Of a DNA stretch of 64,000 nt, positions 61,277-64,000 are shown one piece after another (position 1 is the first letter of the stretch; each line of letters opens with the position of its first letter). This stretch comes from Cytophagales bacterium (GTDB taxonomy: Bacteria > Bacteroidota > Bacteroidia > Cytophagales > Microscillaceae), in the NCBI GenBank assembly GCA_013298075.1, contig JAAFJG010000009.1:1-64000 (forward strand). Reading direction: 5' to 3'. Both the position numbers and the translations under genes were made by a program. The notes under the pieces were generated by a model. That model was given only the letters and a program-made list of their open reading frames with translations. It did not search any database and had not been told where the DNA came from.

Positions 61277-61921
61277 TTATTTAACGAAATCTAACCATTT
61301 TCCATTCCAATCATAATATTGAAGGTGATTAAATTTCTTTTTATAATCATAAACAGATGGATTTTCGTAGGCATAACCTAAATATAAATAGTCGAAATTA
61401 TTTTGCTGACCATACATAATTTCTGCTAATAAAGTATAAATTCCCAAACTATTTGCTGCATAATCAGTATCAAACATCGCATAAATACTCGATAAACTTC
61501 CCTCCCCAACTCCTACAAAACTCACCGCGCACATTTTATTATTTTCATCAAAAACGACACATTCCATACCTTGATAAGGAATGATATGAGGTTTTTCGCT
61601 CAAAAAATCATACAAAGAATCAGGAATATTATCTGTAAATCGTTCAATATGTTTTTGAAATAAAACTTCTTTGGCTTCATCAATCAAAATAGGTTTGTAT
61701 TTGATGGTCATATTTTTGTTTTTTTTGAGGATTTTGAAATGACTTTTTTGGAAAGTAAAGGCAGATAAATCGATACGCAAAGGTATGATTTTATCTTCTT
61801 TTTTGAGAGTTGGATTATATGCTGATTTATCCCTAAAAAAATAAGTTCCAAAATTTCGCCAAGCAGCTGCCCACAAAATATCTATGTCTGTTGGTGAAAT
61901 TTTATCTATGTATATTTCCAT
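61277..61921 (-). CDS. Arginyl-tRNA-protein transferase-like (ATE/Bpt group)
   Basis: From ATG 61921 the protein has 214 residues. WRNFGTYFFRDKSAY, PLRIDLSAFTFQKSHFKILKKN, LFQKHIERF, SLYDFLSE, VSFVGVGEGSLSSIYAMFD and LYLGYAYENPSVYDYKKKFNHLQYYDWNGKW are the successive blocks of the ATE C-terminal (GNAT-like) domain. It could transfer an amino acid from tRNA to an N-terminal residue, tagging proteins for ClpS-ClpAP. The N-terminal domain with its Cys motif seen in full-length enzymes is absent. TTG at 61936 is not used. Confidence 0.78.
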   Translation of the reverse strand: MEIYIDKISPTDIDILWAAAWRNFGTYFFRDKSAYNPTLKKEDKIIPLRIDLSAFTFQKSHFKILKKNKNMTIKYKPILIDEAKEVLFQKHIERFTDNIPDSLYDFLSEKPHIIPYQGMECVVFDENNKMCAVSFVGVGEGSLSSIYAMFDTDYAANSLGIYTLLAEIMYGQQNNFDYLYLGYAYENPSVYDYKKKFNHLQYYDWNGKWLDFVK

Positions 61922-61995
61922 ATTTTGTTGAATCAAAATTATTTAGTTTATCATTTATCAATTTCTTAAAAGTAATTTTTAACATAAAAAAACAT

Positions 61996-62313
61996 CTAAA
62001 AATTCCATAAATCTTGAACTTCAAAATCGGATTTTTCAACAATTTCTTGTCCATCTATAATATCCATTCTCATACTTCCTGCTTTTCTTTTTATTGAAAT
62101 AATCACAAAACTTTTTTCTTTTAATGGATTGATATTTTCAAATAAATAAAGCGGAAATTGTCTTTTTTCAAAAGTTTTTTCATTATTATCATCAAAAATA
62201 ATACAATCACAAAAAACTAATTTTGCTTTTTTATCAATTTTATAAATACGTCCTTTGAGTTGTATATTTTCAAGCCAAGTTTCATTTGAGATTATATTAC
62301 TATCATATTCCAT
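61996..62313 (-). CDS. Conserved hypothetical protein
   Basis: The 105-residue cytoplasmic protein alternates hydrophobic and charged residues in a beta-rich way (LKGRIYKIDKKAKLVFCDCIIFDD, FPLYLFENINPLKEKSFVIISIKRKAGSMRMDIIDG). No family is recognised. It lies between the ATE-like gene and the alpha/beta hydrolase on the same strand, with gaps of 74 and 49 bases, so co-transcription is possible. Confidence 0.6.
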   Translation of the reverse strand: MEYDSNIISNETWLENIQLKGRIYKIDKKAKLVFCDCIIFDDNNEKTFEKRQFPLYLFENINPLKEKSFVIISIKRKAGSMRMDIIDGQEIVEKSDFEVQDLWNF

Positions 62314-62362
62314 AATTTTTTATAAAAATTTTAAAAAATTGATTTTATCATTCAAAAAAAAA

Positions 62363-63157
62363 CTATTCCACTTCTTCTTTCCAACATCTTTTTACAAAAT
62401 TCAAAACCATTCGCAAAGTTTCTTTGGGTCTTTCTAACATACCGACGTGTCCTGTGTCATTCAAAATATGAATATCAGCATCTTGCGGATAAAAAATTTG
62501 TTCAGAATAAGAACTCAAAGGAATAGACACATCTTCTCGACCTATAATAAATAAAACAGGAATTGATAATTTTTTTAATAATTCAGTTTGGTCTGGTCTA
62601 TCTCTCAAAGCAATAGTAACTTGTAAAATTGATTTTTCAGGCGTTTTTTTGACAGAATTTTTAATATATTCGATTTCTTTTTGTAATTCTATATGTCTTG
62701 GTGTAAAAAACATCATCGCAGAAAAATCATCTGCAAAAGGATTTACGCCGTTTTTTTGGATAAAAAATGTAGTTTGATTTCGATTTCTTTTTTTTGCTTC
62801 GTTATCAGGCAACGCACTCGAATGAAATAAACCTAAACCTTCCAAATTTTGAGCATATTTTTGAGCATACGCCAACGCTACATATCCGCCCAAAGAATGT
62901 CCAATCATTATACATTTTTTGATTTCTAATTCATCTAATAAATTTTTAACTTGCTCAGCCAAATCCTCAATGGTAACGTCTTGTGGTAATAAATTGGCAC
63001 TATTACCAAAACCACCTAAATCAGGAGCAATTACTTTGTAATATTTAGATAAAGTAGGCATCAAGTTTTGCCAAATTGTATTGTCTTCACAAAATCCGTG
63101 AATTAAAACCAATACTTTTTTTCCAAATCCTTGTTGAGTAAAATGTAAATGTTGCAT
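62363..63157 (-). CDS. Alpha/beta hydrolase
   Basis: The 264-residue hydrolase has the oxyanion HGFCEDNTIW, nucleophile Ser88 in IGHSLGGYVALAYA, an acid in FIIGREDVSIPLS and His in NDTGHVGMLERP, so the triad is complete. The cap (about 120-190) is helical. Family members hydrolyse esters or C-C bonds; the substrate is unknown. It is a cytoplasmic single-domain protein of ordinary length. Gaps of 49 bases on each side separate it from the same-strand neighbours, the hypothetical gene and the SpoIIE phosphatase. Confidence 0.9.
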   Translation of the reverse strand: MQHLHFTQQGFGKKVLVLIHGFCEDNTIWQNLMPTLSKYYKVIAPDLGGFGNSANLLPQDVTIEDLAEQVKNLLDELEIKKCIMIGHSLGGYVALAYAQKYAQNLEGLGLFHSSALPDNEAKKRNRNQTTFFIQKNGVNPFADDFSAMMFFTPRHIELQKEIEYIKNSVKKTPEKSILQVTIALRDRPDQTELLKKLSIPVLFIIGREDVSIPLSSYSEQIFYPQDADIHILNDTGHVGMLERPKETLRMVLNFVKRCWKEEVE

Positions 63158-63206
63158 CAGTAATTTGTTTTAATTATTTTTTAGTTATTTATTTATTGTT
63201 ATAATT

Positions 63207-64000
63207 CTACACTCTAATACCCATCACCAAAATATCATCAGTTTGATGATATCCGCCTTTCCAACGCAAATGTTCGTTCAAAAGTTCTTCTTTTTGTTGT
63301 TTGAGTGGCAAATGACTAATACTTAATAAAAAATTACGAAAGTTTTTTTTGTAATATTTTGAATTATCTGCTCCACCAAATTGGTCTTGGTAGCCATCAG
63401 AAAAAAGATAAAAAACGTCTCCGTCTTGATAATCAATGACTGTATTTTCAAATTTCTTTTTATTTTTATACATTTTCATGTCTCCTCCAATGGGACATTT
63501 TGAGGCAGTAACTTGGTGCAATTCGCCACCTCTGACATAATACATATCGTTGTTTGCTCCCGAAAAAGTTACTTTTTTATTTTCTTCATCAAAAACTAAC
63601 ATCGAAATATCCATTCCATCGTTTACGCCTTGTTTTTGTAATTTCATCAATAATTGTCTATCCAATAAAGATAAAATTTTGGCAGGCTGTGAAACTTTAT
63701 TGGTATTGATAAGTTCATCTAATAAAGTATTGGCTAGAACGGTCATAAAAGCACCGGGAATTCCATGTCCTGTACAATCTCCTGCAGCAATTACTTTTAG
63801 AAATAACGTTTTATTATCTTCTCCCAGTGAGTTTGTACCTGTTCGTTTTGCTTCTGTAAACCAATAAAAATCACCTGACACAATATCTCTTGGTTGCAAT
63901 AAAATAAAACATTCTTTAAAATTTGAGGCAACGCCCTCTGAACTTCCAAAAATAGCATTTTGAATTCTACTTGCATAATTGATACTTGCGGCAGTATTTT
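63207..64000 (-). CDS. SpoIIE/PP2C domain protein, N-terminus outside the window
   Basis: The visible 264 residues are the C-terminal part. They begin in the SIN-YASRIQNAIF helix, which precedes the phosphatase, then LLQPRDIVSGDFYWF, AAGDCTGHGIPGAFMTVLANTLLDEL, GMDISMLVFDE, FLFSDGYQDQFGG and DDILVMGIRV, a complete PP2C core with its metal-binding Asp residues. The reading frame stays open to the window edge (an in-frame TTG at 63899 is only internal). A sensor or coiled-coil part must lie beyond 64000. It is a relative of the receptor phosphatase at 30344. Confidence 0.9.
   Translation of the reverse strand, partial: NTAASINYASRIQNAIFGSSEGVASNFKECFILLQPRDIVSGDFYWFTEAKRTGTNSLGEDNKTLFLKVIAAGDCTGHGIPGAFMTVLANTLLDELINTNKVSQPAKILSLLDRQLLMKLQKQGVNDGMDISMLVFDEENKKVTFSGANNDMYYVRGGELHQVTASKCPIGGDMKMYKNKKKFENTVIDYQDGDVFYLFSDGYQDQFGGADNSKYYKKNFRNFLLSISHLPLKQQKEELLNEHLRWKGGYHQTDDILVMGIRV

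Overview
The window reads as chromosomal DNA of a very AT-rich member of the Bacteroidota, most likely the Cytophagales. I base this on the promoter style (TAnnTTTG elements about 20-40 bases before start codons, with no clear Shine-Dalgarno sequences), a type IX secretion C-terminal sorting domain, DUF5686/carboxypeptidase-regulatory outer-membrane proteins, WG-repeat and PD40 proteins, and several SpoIIE-type phosphatases fused to sensor modules. I cannot name a species.

Layout. 1-13.3 kb: a degenerate beta-lactamase-fold lipoprotein, a candidate small RNA, tatD, a membrane-anchored TPR protein, a three-gene run (PD40 propeller, polytopic membrane protein, MBL hydrolase), a PrkA-like AAA protein, and small secreted proteins including a WG-repeat protein and a BatC-like TPR protein. 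13.5-19.4 kb: a 1385-residue T9SS-exported multidomain protein and an MltD-like LysM transglycosylase. 19.4-26.5 kb: a striking locus with two nearly identical head-to-tail 3,332-bp copies of a single-chain type IIG restriction-modification gene, preceded by a third, truncated 127-bp copy of its promoter and first codons. 26.5-33.6 kb: DUF2721, a double retropepsin-PDZ protease, a zinc-less class III sirtuin, DUF350, a thioredoxin-like protein, an SBP/SpoIIE receptor phosphatase, an LRR protein and a small secreted paralogue. 33.6-34.8 kb is a repeat graveyard. 34.8-41 kb: mltG, a lipoprotein and an S9 peptidase. 41.2-43.8 kb: three tandem Rpn/PD-(D/E)XK genes that differ mainly in their C-terminal tails. 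43.9-50.6 kb: a DUF5686 protein, two tandem YhhN-like membrane proteins and a C39-peptidase ABC exporter. 51-64 kb: marC, a serC-like aminotransferase, a gene remnant that may come from a DNA methyltransferase, a CtpA protease, atpG, a GreA/B-like protein, secA, an arginyl-tRNA-protein transferase homologue, an alpha/beta hydrolase and a SpoIIE phosphatase cut by the window end.

Several repeat families link distant intergenic regions. One is a REP-like element of about 215 bp with two palindromes (copies near 0.2, 19.6, 53.2 and 57.1 kb). Another is a GGGAGGG-rich element of about 300-340 bp with two copies, whose 161-bp core lies in opposite orientations in the two copies. A third is a small TTGTTACTGTAATT inverted-repeat element. 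The repeats lie next to the restriction-modification locus, the gene remnants and the Rpn genes, so the accessory character of the window sits at about 19.4-26.5, 29.1-29.5, 33.9-34.7, 41.2-43.8 and 52.8-53.4 kb. The rest is ordinary housekeeping and envelope content. The best candidates for something new are the duplicated type IIG locus with its truncated leader, the Rpn array with variable tails, the inverted-core element, and the YhhN-pair/C39-exporter operon, which has no visible substrate gene.
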